From NCBI GenBank assembly GCA_026075535.2, contig AP026542.1:9486001-9550000 (forward strand): DNA of 64,000 nt, written 5' to 3'. Made by a program: the position numbers and the translations under genes. A model generated the notes under the pieces. It saw nothing but the letters and a program-made list of their open reading frames with translations, was not told where the DNA came from and made no database searches. This stretch comes from Tricholoma matsutake (taxonomy: Eukaryota > Basidiomycota > Agaricomycetes > Agaricales > Tricholomataceae). Positions within the stretch are counted from its first letter, which is position 1. Every line of letters starts with the position of its first letter. This document shows positions 1 to 12,600 of this stretch, piece by piece.

Positions 1-3000
1 TTGCCCTTTGACCTCCAAATCCTTTATTGCTAACATCACTGCATCTTTGCTCCTTCCATCCCGAACTCCTCTTCAAATTTTGCAAAGTAAATCCCTTTCA
101 GCTCCTTCAACAGTGATTCCTTCAAGTGCCCAGATGGCAAAGAATTTGGGTCGAAGTAGTGTGGTATCATGGTTATCATTGGCACCATTGCTGTGATCTG
201 TGCAGTGCAAAAGAGCATCCAGCTTACCCATGCTCTTTCCTGGACGATGGTGCATGACAAAATTGAATCTAGACAGGTAAAGCCTGTCTGCAATTTAGTT
301 TCTTCGCGGTCATGAAGTACTCGAGGCTTTTGTGGTCTGTCCAAATTTCAACCTTATGTTTCGCACCTTTGAGGAAATGTCTCCATTCCTCCAACAATCT
401 CATGACCACTAACATCTCCTTATCATGAATTTTGTAGTTTTGCTCAACAGCATTGAGTGATTTTGAATAGAAGGTGATGGGGTGCCACTTAAGATTGTCA
501 GATGATTGCTGAGAGAGGACTGAGCCTGTAGTGTAGTCTGAACTATCTGCCCCAATACCAAAAGCCTTTGAATCATCTGCAAAACAAAGGATGGGTGAAG
601 ATGTGATGCGGTTTTTGATTTCATCAAACACCAATTGTTCTGCTTCGGCCCAACCCCACCTTCAATCCTTTTTCATGAGTTTGAACATTGGCTTTGCATG
701 GTGGGAAAAGTCTTCAATAAACCTGCAATAAAAATTTGCAAAACTGAGAAAGGATTGAACCTCCTTTCAATTAGTTGGTATGGGCCACTCTGTTACACTG
801 GCTACCTTGACTGGATCCATATGAATCTTGCTTTCAGATATGATCAACCTGAGATATTCAATAGAGGTTTTTTTGAATTCACATTTTTCATGTCAAAGGA
901 AGAGTTTGTGTTTTTGAAGTAGTTTGAGTATGAGTTGCATGACACAACACTGTTCTTCCATGGATTTTGCAGAAATGAGGATATTGTCAAGGTAGATGCA
1001 AACCACACCCTCTATGATGAGATCCTGGAAGATATCGTTCATCATTGTCTGGAAGGTGGAGGGGGAGTTCATGAGTCTGAAAAACATCACCAGGGGTTCG
1101 AAAAGGCTGTGATTCATATAAAATGCTGCCTTCCACTCATCACCTTCCTTCATACAAACATTATTGTACCCCCATCAAACATCGAGCTTTGTGAAATGCT
1201 TCACACCTCAAAGTTGATTTATGAGCTCTGAAATTAGGGGCAAGGGGTATCAGTTTTTTATCGTGATAGCATTCAGTGCCCAACAATCCTGTACAAGTCG
1301 AAGGCTGCCATCTTTCTTCTTGATAAAGAAGACAGGGGATGCCATTGGCAATTTCAAAGGACAAATTCAACCACTGCTGAGGTTCTCCTGAATAGTGTTG
1401 CCTTGACTGACTTGGGGCATTTTTGTATTTTTGAAATAACTTGACACAATGCACTCAATGCTTAGTGTTGAGAGAGGACCCATCAACTTTTGGGGCTCCC
1501 TATCTTTGTAAATATTTTCAGAATTCTATACAATTTATTGGAATTGATATTGCCTTTGACTCATTTTTTGCAAGTTGGTTGACTTGCAAAAAATGAGTCA
1601 AAGGCAATATCAATTCCAATAAATTGTATAGAATTCTGAAAATATTTACAAAGATAGGGAGCCCCAAAAGTTGATGGGTCCTCTCTCAACACTAAGCATT
1701 GAGTGCATTGTGTCAAGTTATTTTGAAATACAAAAATGCCCCAAGTCAGTCAAGGCAACACTACTCCTGAATGAACTCATCCATTTTGGACTGTTTGCTA
1801 GGGGCCAAAGGGTAGACGTTACAACTCAAAGATTTTGCACCTGGGACCAGTTCAATGGCATGATCCCACACCTTATGATCAGGGAGATAATCAAATGATG
1901 ATTTCGCAAAAAGGTCTTTGAAATTGTGGGGGTGTGTAGGGATGGATTCATGGAGCGATGTAGGTTGGGTGTTCTTATGAAAGGCCTTGGCCAACCTCTG
2001 TGAAATGTTTGATGTGGCTCAAATAAACTCAGCCTCACAGGGGATGGTGGCCATGAAGACACGATCACCATCTTCGAGCTCATCCTCACCAGTATAGGGT
2101 TTGTTTTCATCAGACTCATCATTGACATCATTGTGGACCTCATTGTGGACCTCATTGTCAATATTGTCATTGTCATTATCATCAACAAGATCTGGATAAT
2201 CTGGGATGTCCTCCATCTCAATGTCTGTCAAGGGTGTCAGGCCTGCTTGACAGGCTCAAAGACTCTCCACCTCCATGAAGGTGAGTTTGCATTCCTCATT
2301 GGTCTCATTCTGGCAAGTACAACAGTGGTCAGGGCATCAACTCATCTTAACCTCACCCGATGTCCAATCAACTTTGGGGTTGTGTTTTTGAAGCCAGGTG
2401 AAGCCTAAAATGATATCCTGCTTCCCAAGGCCTGTGATAGCAAACATTGCACATTCAGAGTGGTCGTGATATTGTAGAACTGTCTCCCAAACCTCTGAAA
2501 TGCTGCCTGCTTCATTCGATGAACCATCCATGCTATACACTGGTATGGGTCAACTGAGTTGCTTTGTAGTCAGATGATGTCATTTCATGAAGTCAGAGCT
2601 GATGAAGAGGTCAGTCGCACCACTGTCCAGAAGAGCATTTGTCAAGAGGACTTCACTGGTATTGAGGGTTTGCATCAATATCAGAAGCTTGAAAGAGTTC
2701 ATACTCAGGTTGGAAGCTATGATATACCATTCGGGGAGCCATTTTTCCCAGTTCAGATGTCTTCAAAAATGATTTTGAAGGGGTGGGGAAGGTAGTATGG
2801 CTGCAAGATCATTCAAAGTAGGAGCAGTCAAAGAAATAGAATCTAATTCATGCACTTCTTCTACTGACAACACTGCAAAATGATTACTACTAGACAATGG
2901 TGGCATTCTGTTCACTCATTGTCTGGGCCAAAATCCTCCACCACTTCATTTGGGGCTTCGTCTTCTTGGTCCACTGTTTCCCTTACATCAAGGGCCATGA

Positions 3001-3175
3001 ACTCCTCCTGTGCAAATCCCTGTCTTTCTTTGAAGTCCATGTACCAGACATCGAATCATTTCAGGCACTCAGGTTGTGTGTGTCTGGGTTGCCCACATCA
3101 AAAGCACATGAGCAAGCTTGCATCCTTTGGCCATGCACTGTGAGACTGGTGGGGTATGGATTTCAGCTGTTCAAG
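1..3175 (-). pseudogene. Decayed Ty3/gypsy gag-pol remnant
   Basis: This is a minus-strand gypsy polyprotein broken by frameshifts and stops. Read from high to low coordinates it shows a CCHC zinc knuckle near 3062-3103 (one position now a stop), a protease-region fragment (2337-2540), the segment before RT (1764-1994), RT (893-1392, with YLDN in place of the catalytic YLDD), and RNase H (about 270-634, with EIWTDHKSLEYF). It then runs into the RNase H-integrase linker and off the window at base 1. It is colinear with the almost intact gypsy at 42357-48406, which makes the assignment firm. RT is split by a hAT-like foldback. The gag end stops abruptly near 3175, where CACTA-associated sequence begins. 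It cannot be functional. Confidence 0.9.
1393..1763. mobile_element. hAT-like foldback MITE, 371 bp
   Basis: The whole element is one almost perfect inverted repeat, with two arms of about 180 bp around a short centre near 1566-1590. It begins TAGTGTTGCC and ends GGCAACACTA. It is flanked by a perfect 8-bp duplication, CTCCTGAA, at 1385-1392 and 1764-1771. Removing the element and one duplication restores the colinear gypsy RT reading. An 8-bp target duplication and TAGTG termini are typical of hAT elements. No coding capacity is seen. High arm identity suggests either recent insertion or arm gene conversion. Confidence 0.88.
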
Positions 3176-3230
3176 TAAGAAAATGGGAAATATCTAATGT
3201 AAATGGATGGATATATGGTGGATGAACTTG

Positions 3231-3610
3231 GGATGAATTTTCATACTGTAGATTTCAAACCTCAAATGGATGGAATCCAGACATATTTTATTACAACTTT
3301 TTCATAAGTGAATAGGATGAAATTTCTTCTTGTAAATGAATGAATTATAGGGGTGCTTTTAATACTGTAGATTTCAAACCTCAAATGGATGGAAGTCAGA
3401 CATATTTTATTACAACTTTTTCATAAGTGAGTAGGATGAAATTTCTTCTTGAAAATGAATGAATTATAGGGGTGCTTTTAATACTGTAGATTTCAAACAT
3501 CAAATAGATGGAAGTCAGACATATAATATTACAGGTCTTTCATGAATAAACAGGATGTAATTTCTTTCCAGAAGTGATTGAATCCCGGGGATGAATTTAA
3601 TCTCAGTGCA
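3231..3610. repeat. Tandem repeat, about 119 bp x 3.2
   Basis: Units start at 3231, 3351 and 3470, with a partial fourth unit from about 3587. Units 1 and 2 are nearly identical. Unit 3 is more diverged. Each carries a GTAGATTTCAAACxTCAAA core. They sit just past the 3' end of the tnp2 remnant and next to truncated gypsy gag, where subterminal repeats of a CACTA element would be expected. I could not find CACTA termini or a 3-bp target duplication. Confidence 0.75.
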
Positions 3611-3639
3611 AGGGGTGGACCTTGGGCAGAAGGTGGCAA

Positions 3640-6600
3640 TTTCCATGGGTGTTTCTCAGATATTTAGGGATGGATTAAAAATGTGTTGACCATTCTATTG
3701 CAGTGTATGGTAGGGGTTATGTGACATGTACCTGTACTTGAGATCCACTTTGGTCAATGATTGCCCACTTATTATGGTCCTTAATGCACCCGACTACACA
3801 CTTCACCTGGTTAAGATTGACTAATACTGTTGGCCCCAAGTCTTGATAATAATTAATCCTGCAATGATCTGTGGCTGGCTCAGAAATTCTGACTTCATGG
3901 ATAGCTGTGTAGATGAAGGATTTGGCCTCAATACTGTGTTCAGGTGAGGGAGGGATGTTTATGATGAGGAAGCAGAGGATTTGCCCAAAGAAATCTTTCA
4001 GTTCAAACTCTGGTGTCCAATTTTGTTGGCGAGCATATTAGTCAATAGCAAGTTGATACTGAAACACAAATAGTTAAATATTGTGGTCCAAATAATTTGA
4101 TAGAATTTATACCCAGACAAATGACATGTCTCAACTGTCAGATTTGAGGGGATTTAGTTCGCGTGCATGCATTGTATCTCCACCCCCAAGTTGTTGTGCT
4201 TGACCATACTGAACAAAATGGGTGTTCCGCAGAATAAGCTTGTGAATGACTGCTGCAGACTTGTCAAAATGAGTGGCCAATGTCACAGCAAGTGTCTTCC
4301 ACAAGGATAAGGGAAGGGTCACTGCGGATTGCTTTGGTGGAGTGAGGATAAATGACAGATCTGGTACATAACAATAAGCATGCATATTTGTCAGCATATG
4401 AAGGGCTCACACAAAGGAAGGCAGACATTGTTGTCATGAGATGTAGGTGGTTTGAGTTGCAGTGTTTCATGTAAGTTGTACAGAAGTGATATGTGTGTCA
4501 GCTGTGCTCAGGAGGTAATGTACTTGTTGATGCTTGCATAGGGGAACCATTGGCTTCTGATGTTGCACAGGTAGTGTTTAAAAGTCCAGTTCATCAAACC
4601 AGAAAAAACTGGCAACTGGACTGGACTGAACTGGAAAAAAAACAGACCTTCAGTTCAGTTTGGTCATCCCAGGATTGTAAAACCGCTCTGAACTGAACCA
4701 AACTGAACTGGTTCGGGTCAGTTTGAACCGCCATCAGGTACCCCTCTTAAATACGCATATTTTGCCCACTTTTGTAAGAGAAATGGTCCAGAATTGCATG
4801 TGCTATGGCCAAAATGATATGCTACTGCAAAATCTAACTTGCACAACATCTCATAGTTGTGTATTTCAAGATGTAGAGGATTGTTATCAACATAAAACTT
4901 TTACAGTTGACTAATATACACTGTGTACTATTGTTTACAACTGGTTTTATGTGGTAGAAGACCAGTTTGAGTCAGTTCAAACCAGTTCAAACTGGTTCAA
5001 ACTGTTTTGGACTGGTTCTTTCAGGTTCAGTCCGGTTTTTTGGGGTCTTACCATAATAGGCAACTGTTACGGTTGTGGTTTGTCCAAATGGGGCCAAAAA
5101 ACCAGACTTAACCGGACTTTTAAACACTATGCACAAGATCTCACCACAGTGGCGCTCCATCGGAAATGCCCAATATGCCCAAACTGGGCCCATAGCTCTG
5201 ATGGTCGGAGCAATATGTAGCAGAGCATGAACTGTGAGCAGGCAACACACGACATGGTTGGGCATATGTTGATAGTAAATTCTGTTGACTTGTTAAATGG
5301 CATCTCACAGAGAAAGAAGCTCGTACCATTCATACTCCTCGACCCACTCCTGGAAACCTCTCTCAAGGTCATCAATTTGATCTTGGGTAATTTCAAATTC
5401 AAGCCAAAGTGTAAGAAGTTGAACCAACTGAACAAAGTGTTTGTAATATCATTCATTGATAAACCGGCCATTAAGAAGAGTAGGGGCGAGATACAACATC
5501 CAGATTGAATGGGTTTCAGCTGTCATCTGCGATTTCTCTGCTGCAATATCTGGAACCCTAGATCCAAACGTGGCAGGGATAGTTTTCCCCATGTTGAGGG
5601 TGGCCGCCCTGATTGCTTGCCACACCTTTGGCACCAGAACATACCCTTCATCATCATGGTCAAGGTCCTTAAAATTTCTGGTCCAAAGAAGAATGAGGTT
5701 GGGGATGAGGTTGGTCCAAATAAGATGCATGAAGTCATAGGGGAATGAGATGGGAAAAGAGAGGGAGCTGAAGGCACTGAGCAGGGGCAGACCCTTGATG
5801 CCATACTCAGGTGCAAGTTCATCTGATGTTGCATTGGTCAGGGCAGACTGAACTTCCTGAGCCTGCTCCATAAACAATGTGTGGTTTCGTAGAGGAAGCG
5901 CAGTTGCATCATATCAGTGTTGTGAGTCAGGAAATTTTTCGTGGTGTAGTGGAACATAATGTGTTGTCACCCATGAGGATGGAATATGAATTCCTGGGAT
6001 CTCACACATGTGGCATGGGGAACAACCATTATGACCCTTCATGTGCATGATCATCGATACTGCGGGGATGTCGCCAAAGATGACGATTAGATATACATGA
6101 AGAAGGAAAACAGTCATTGTGGTGGCATTGAACACAGAGACACCAAGCTCCAGCTGTAAAAGTTCCTGAACTAGCAGCCAAAGGAATGAATCTAAATCAC
6201 CAGGCTTCTTTGGTCCAGGAATTATGCCAACCGAAATGATATTCTTCTTCAGAAATTGCTCTTCGGGAGGGAGATTGTAGTTGAATAGGACAATTGGCCA
6301 TGCAGTTTTGGTATGGTGCTTGAAAGGACTGAAGCCATCAGTGGACAAACCAAGTGCAATATCACGAGGGTCAGAGAAGAACCAATCCAGAAGCTCCTCA
6401 CCACCAATAGTGACAAATGACTCCCAAAGTAGGGAGTAATGAGCACCATTGAAGATATCTGTCACTTTTATGGGGTCATGTTGGTGACTAGCTCTGTATT
6501 GCATCTTTCTCGCATAGGGGGAATTTGAGACCATTGCACAGAGGTGCGGAATAATTGGTAAGTACTGAAAATACACCTGAGGTGTTGTCCCATCAGCTTT

Positions 6601-7602
6601 ATATCAATCAGTGTTGCACTTTGGGCATTTCAGCAAAGTTTCATATGGGCCAGTGTAGCAGATGCATGAGGAAGAGGGACTGGATACATTTCTCAGTGTT
6701 CTTCAACATGTCTATAGAAGTTTGGGGGAAGGCAAAGCGAAGTTTGTTGAATGTCTTATCCATGCGGCCATCTTCAACCTTCAGGGTATAAGCACAAAGG
6801 AGGGACAAGTCACTCTCATCCAGAAGTTTATCATCTATGAAGGCATCAGCCAGCAGTACAGTAATAAATATAATGACAGACCTAATTTCAAGGCTTCTTT
6901 TAAAATTAAGAAACCTTCACCCAGAAGGTCCCATACTGAAACTCCTTCTTGTCCTGGCTCTGCACCCAGCATCACATATTCATCATCCTGCTCAAAACTA
7001 TCTGGAAACTCTTCTTCTTTGCTAAGTTCCTGCTCCCCCTCTTCCTCTTCCTCATAACTCTCCTCCTCATCAAGTATAGACTGCCAAACATGATTAGATC
7101 CCCACCACTGTTGCCCAACCTGATCAACATAATCCACGATGCAATAAGACCACCATAACTTGGACAGGCCATAGTTGTCATGGCTTCCAGCAGCATTGGC
7201 ATGAGTTGGCATAGCAAGTTTGGTGGTATTGTGGTCAACCCCTGATGGTCCTGCCTCCCCCATGGGGAAATCTCTATTGTCCAGATAAGTTTGTGGTGGG
7301 CTACCTTGAACATATTGGTATGGGACATTGTCAGGCACTGGGCTTGCCAATTTCCCAATGGGGGGAGGGCTGTTGTGGATGCAGGCCTTGAAGCAATGGC
7401 TCATTGAAGAGGGCCAAGGCATCCAACCAGCTCTTGTTTTGCAGGTCAGTGAGAAGACTTCCATCGAGGCTGAGAACCCTGGCCATGACTGTGTACCAAT
7501 GATCGGCTCTGTGAAAGGACACTTGAGGCAAGGAATAGTGGACCTTGTCCATTCAGATGACATGATTCTGTCCTTTGAGTGACTCGTTTGTCGCAACTGC
7601 AT
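3640..7602 (-). pseudogene. tnp2: CACTA/EnSpm transposase Tnp2, degraded
   Basis: Order from the N-terminus: an acidic stretch (about 7000-7100), a segment like WDLLGEGFL, a cysteine cluster CYTGPYETLLKCPKCNT (about 6600-6660), and the Tnp2 core. The core shows DPRDIALGLSTDGFSPF, then VLFNYNLPPE and IPGPKKPGDLDSFL, then CSPCHMCEI (5914-6576). Next is a conserved part with FPYDFMHLIWTNLIPNLILLW (5449-5877), then a C-terminal part with QQLGGGDTMHA near 4150-4200, with diverged homology to about 3640. Known role of the family: cut-and-paste transposition of CACTA elements. Frameshifts, stops and a 558-bp insertion at 4572-5129 make it non-functional. The coatomer fragment just upstream has the same orientation. 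Confidence 0.85.
4572..5129. mobile_element. hAT-like MITE of the TAGTGTTT family, 558 bp
   Basis: The ends are TAGTGTTTAAAAGTCC and GGACTTTTAAACACTA. The flanking 8-mers are TGCACAGG (4564-4571) and TGCACAAG (5130-5137), a target duplication with one mismatch. The interior is built of repeated (A)ACTGG/CCAGT words near both ends. It lies inside the tnp2 remnant, so it inserted after that element. Related copies are at 21975, 23426, 28161 and 29765. Confidence 0.88.
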
Positions 7603-8275
7603 GAACAGAGATGTTTAACCATGGCAGGTCAATAGACATAGTAGTTGAGAACACGGTTGACATTTATATATTGTAATGGTATCAATGCATTCCAAGGGGA
7701 AGAACAGGGTTGCTATGATCTGGAAATTGAATTAAGGTCTGAGCAGTGAGGAAGGGTCTTTGCCTTCTGGATCCTTTGACAGAGGGTAACAACATCAGTA
7801 TATTTTAAAAATCGATAATATATGGAAGGGACAAACAAGCAGAAGAAGTACCACCATGGCCATAGTCCATGAGTTGATTGTGGCAGGAGCAATAGAGCTA
7901 TCTGGAATGGGAGTGTGATTGTTGGGAACCTGCAATGGGGGTCAATGATACGCAATAGAAGGCAGCATGATCTTACCAGGTTTCTGCCTATCAGTTGCCT
8001 TAGTTTTCTTCATGTATCTTTGGGATGGAGCTTCAGAGGCACTATTTGATAGCAGCAAAACTACTACTCAAAACATTTTACATGAATTTGAGCTATGAAA
8101 TCTATTGTAAGCACCTGTACAAATGTACAGGTAGCTGTAGCTCCCTTACAATGATTCATGAAGGTTCCACTGGCACACCAACTTCTCCTTCCAATGGCCT
8201 TGTTTTAGGATGGTGATCATGTCAGAAACCTTTGAACTATCGTAAAGTACCCAAACTTACTAGCAATGCTTGTTC
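7603..8275. other. Non-coding gap between tnp2 and coatomer fragment
   Basis: No gene is recognised here. It probably holds the 5' part of the CACTA element. The only structure noted is a perfect short hairpin ACCTGTAC-AAAT-GTACAGGT at 8113-8132. Confidence 0.4.
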
Positions 8276-9053
8276 TTAACCTTCCTCAATGAGCTCTGGT
8301 TTCACATCAGGATGCACAAGAGATGCCGCAATTTTAGGGCGCTTCTTGCCGATGAGGTCTGCTTTCCATGTGTCTACAGCCTTTGATGCTTGGCTATTTG
8401 AAATCATAATGAGGATTGTGTGGACAGATAATAAAGATACGAACCTTGGGGCATATGTGCGAGCAAACAATTCACACACGCTTCTGTATCACCGAGTGAG
8501 AAGCATGTCATAAACGCCAATTATTATGACCTTTCTTCTCTGTTGCATTTCCATATCACTGATGTTGTGCTGCTGGAATAAATTAAAACACCTACCAGCT
8601 TTCATGACAAACCCTTCATGGCCTTTCCAATTGCCCGTTGCCATCAGGAGTAGCATCCAGTCGCCTGCCCCCCTGAAACACTTGTCAGATCAAAACCATT
8701 GAGCTTGGTGACAGATCATACTATCACCAAGGCGGTATCAAGGTCATCGAGCTGTAGGCCAACTCGAACTTATGGTCAGTGTCAGTGGTTACTTAGATAG
8801 CAAGTTCTTTGAGGTCTGTAGTAGAGTTAGGTACCCAACCCCCTCTATTTTTATTTCAGAGAAACATACAGCTTTGTTGACCTTTTGGAAAGGCAGGAGA
8901 AGTTCAGCAACTGGCATCCATAGACAGCAGTTTGGTGACAGGGAGAGGAAGTAGCCATAGATGTGTAGATCCTTGTCTGGAGGAATACACAGTTGTAGGA
9001 GAGCATGTAACTGAGAAGGTAGGGGGCTACAGACATCTTTACATGAACATTGA
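8276..9053 (-). pseudogene. SEC27: Coatomer subunit beta' (SEC27/COPB2) C-terminal gene fragment
   Basis: Read on the minus strand in several frames, this gives the ordered landmarks of beta'-COP. They are DKDLHIYGYFLSLS (about 8960-9000), DLKELAI-stop-VTTDTDHKFEL (about 8740-8800), LQLDDLDTAL (about 8735), a KAGDW-like MATGNWKG stretch (about 8630), GDTEACV (about 8485), and LFARTYAPS joined to QASKAVDTWKADL and ending near IAASLVHP (8276-8480). The last join needs removal of a 51-nt GTTCGT...AAATAG segment, so an intron is still present. The family works in COPI coat assembly at the Golgi. Stops and frameshifts show it is a dead fragment. Retained introns argue for capture or duplication of genomic DNA rather than a retrocopy. 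Confidence 0.82.
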
Positions 9054-9211
9054 TGTACACATGAATGTGGACCACTTACTAGTGTTCATTACCAACTGCC
9101 TATCGCATTTTGTTGGCAAACTTGAATGTTGTACTTATTTTATATTCTTAATATTTATTCTATTACTAACTATCCACAGAGTCTTGAAGGCTTGGGTGGA
9201 TAATGAATGAT

Positions 9212-9439
9212 GAAGGTGGTGGTTGGAGACAGAGTGGGAAGGTGTGCAAAAGCGTCAGACGTTTGTTGATGTTGCACGAGATGTTTGAGTTTTGGGTATC
9301 CCGGGCTTGCTAAATAAAACAAAGGCCAACTCTCTATTTAGCAAGCCCAGGATACCCAAAACTCAAACATCTCATGCAACATCAACAAATGTCTGACACT
9401 TTCGCATGCCTTCCCACTCTGTCTCCAACCACCACCTTC
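9212..9439. repeat. 228-bp inverted repeat (foldback)
   Basis: Two arms of about 104 bp, GAAGGTGGTGGTTGGAGACA... and its complement, differ at only a few sites. They surround a centre of about 20 bp near 9320-9340. No 8-bp or TA duplication is obvious at the ends. It sits between the coatomer fragment and the SPT5-like gene. Confidence 0.8.
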
Positions 9440-9699
9440 CACCCCATGTAAGTCCCATTTCTTTTGTTGTCAGTAGCATAGAATATAAATTAAGTTATGG
9501 TGTTCAACAAAAGCCTATAAGAGTGTCAAAAGACACAAAAGTATGAATAGAATGTCATAAGGGCAGACACGTTGGTGCTATGGATAGATATTGAAGCCCT
9601 AGTCTCTTGCATACCATTTTTCTGAATGATAAGCTGATACTTTGTGATTCTATGCACAGACAAGAAGCTTTAATTGCCAGTATGAGCCAGGTACAAGAG

Positions 9700-12600
9700 G
9701 AAGTTATTCAGTTGTAGAACATGACGCTCATTCAATTCAGATCCCTAGATCTGTTTGCCACTTTATTGATATTGAAGCTGGGGTGGACGATGGAAATAAT
9801 TTGGAGAGTGAGAGCGGGGAATGGGATCCTGGTTTGTTACTATTCTCTGGGATGGGCTATTGCTTCTCATGGACATAAATCCAGACAACTTCATTGACGA
9901 CAGGGTCCATAGCCTTGATCAGAGTGTTTCTCTGCAGCATGTCTCATGGAGGGATCTTCCCAATCAAGAGGAGGGACTGGGCAGATTTTTAACTGGGATT
10001 TTGGAATGCTCTTGCAGCGCAGCACGGTGGCATGCTCCCTCACCCAATGATAACAACACATCAATCAGTCATACCACTACCCTCTTAGATGAAGTTGCGA
10101 AATCACCTGGGCTGGATGACTACCCATTGTGGAGGGTTTGCTGCAGGGTAGGTCGACTTTGTTGGCTCTGACAAAAACTTAAGCAATCAGCCAGTTGGGC
10201 ATGGAACAAGAGATTGTTTTCTTTCTTCTGCAAATTGTGGTGCCCCGTCACCAGTTGCAATCTGTGTTTATGCATAATTCCATTCATGGCTGGGTCTACT
10301 TAGAAATGACCATGAACGAAGACCTAGTTCAGCTTCTGGGACTTTCTCCTGGCATATTTGTAGATTGGACAAAGGTTCTCAGTCAACACAATTCCGCTAC
10401 TAATAGCAATCTGGCTGTTGGGGACTGGGTGTGGGTGCTCAAAGGGACCTACAAAGGGGATGTAGGTTATGTGGCAGCAGTAGAGAACTGGGGGGGCATC
10501 ACTCTTCTCTTAGTTCCTCGCCTGCCTGGCCCCTGCCATCCTTCCTCCTCTCTCTGGAAGAGAAAGTGTTTGTGTTCTACCACCCCTCCAGAACCTAATT
10601 TATTTGAACCACTAGCCACCAAGCACAATTTTGGTATTGACCCCATCTGGCAGGCACCCTATGTTTACCACTTCAATGGATACACATTTGAATACGGGCT
10701 TATCCTCAAGGCTTTTGACCTCTGGTCGGTCTCATCTACTTCTGTCCACATTCCTACACAGCTGCTCTTTCTTTATCAGTCCACTGACCACCCTGCCCTT
10801 GCCACTTCTACATTTCCCCGACCCTTGGAATGGCATTTTGCAGAAGGTGAGGTGGTTTGTGTCTGTCCCTCACATCAGAAATGCCTCATCAAAGCTGTTG
10901 GAGATAGTTTTGCAGAAGTAGATTTTCAGATGCAAGAGGGTATAGTGCATGTTCCTTTGTCTGATTTACTCCAGTTTTTTCATCCCAGTGAATTTGTTGA
11001 AGTCATGGGCAGGCCATTCCAAGGACAGAGTGGATGGGTTGAAGATGGCTGGGATAACATCATCCATGTAGCCATGGAAAATAGATCGGATGATGCTACT
11101 GAGGTTCGCGACGTCAAGGTTGGTGTTACGATTTGTTATCTGGACCCGCAAGACCGGGCACTTCATTTTTCTCGTTCGATTTGACTCACTTCCGACGGGA
11201 GACACTTTGATGCATGGTGACTCCATGCACCTGAACCCACTCCCATGCATGCGGCAATACGACAGCCCTTTGACATGAGGTCCATAACGTCGGACACTCA
11301 CGATTGACATGCTGTGCTGCAGCATGACCTTGACACCGGATCCTTGACATCAGATCCATGACATCGGACGCCTCATGCCAGGCATGAGGCTATCCTCTTA
11401 TTGATCCCTGACATGCTGCACCGCAGCACTCCGTAACATCGGATGCCTCATGCAAGGCATGAGGCCTGTCTTTTCTATTGTTCTTTCTATTTATACTTGA
11501 TAACAATCCTGCATTCCGATTGGACAATAGATATCTTCGAACCGTATATAAGCTGTAGTAATACTGTCTGTATTCCTCAGCTTGACCTAATTCAACCAAC
11601 GGTCTTAGACTCAACCAGAACACTCAACAACTAAGGAAGTCCCTTAGTTGTGATACACTCGAACTCGACAGCTTAGGAAGCCCCTAGCTGTGATAACCCA
11701 AACTCGACAGTTGGAAAGCCTCCAACTGTGATACACGAACCAACGGTCTACTCAGAAAGCCTCTGAGTACAGAAAGCCGTGACAACTTGAGGAAGTACCC
11801 AAGTGAAGGCAGGAAGCCCAATACACTAGGAAAGTCTCCTAGTGCGATACGAGACAGTTGGAAAGCCTCCAACTGTAACACACGAAGCCGAGGCTGAGTT
11901 AAAGACCTATAGTCTTAACAGTTGGCCCATTTTTTACCAGTTGGCACTTGAACTAATGCTGGCTTTCAGAGCACTGAAGTGTTCACATCAATTGCTTGAA
12001 AGCCACTACTGCGCCTTTCTTACACGTGCAGTCATCCTCTGGCTCAGAAAAACAACTCTGGAATGACCCTATTCCCTGGATCAGGACAACCATACTTGTA
12101 TCAAAGCCAGGACATACAATGAAGAGCTATAAAGGAATCATCAAAACTGTCCTTTGCAAGCAACCGACAAAAAGTGGTCTCCATCTTGTAGCGCAGCTCG
12201 CACATTTAGATCCCTCCTGCCCATATAAAACAGTGGTCCTCAATTATGACGATGTCATAGAAGCCCAGTATGTGTATTTGGGGTATCTCCCATGCATCCC
12301 TTCTGAATATATGACTGTTATAGGTTCAGATGTAAGCTATTTGACTTCATGAAGCTGCAAAGCAAGCTCTTCATTCCTCTTGAACGAGATCATATGGAAA
12401 CCCAAATACTTCAATGCTCTGCTCCCTCAAGCTCAGGCAATGTGACTCCCATGCCTGATTGGTCTCCTTCGTCAATGCCTGCTTGGAATCCTTCATCCCA
12501 GACTCCCATGCCCACTCCGTCAACCCCTTCCTGGAATTCCCTGGCATCATTGAGGACTAGCCCTGACCCAACTCCTGCAACAGCCATTTCGAGTTCTAGC

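Noticed and set aside
1393..1763. Tc1/mariner (TA target) origin for the foldback
   Set aside because: With a TA target the original site would need two copies of CTCCTGAA in gypsy RT. The 8-bp duplication model restores the known reading exactly.
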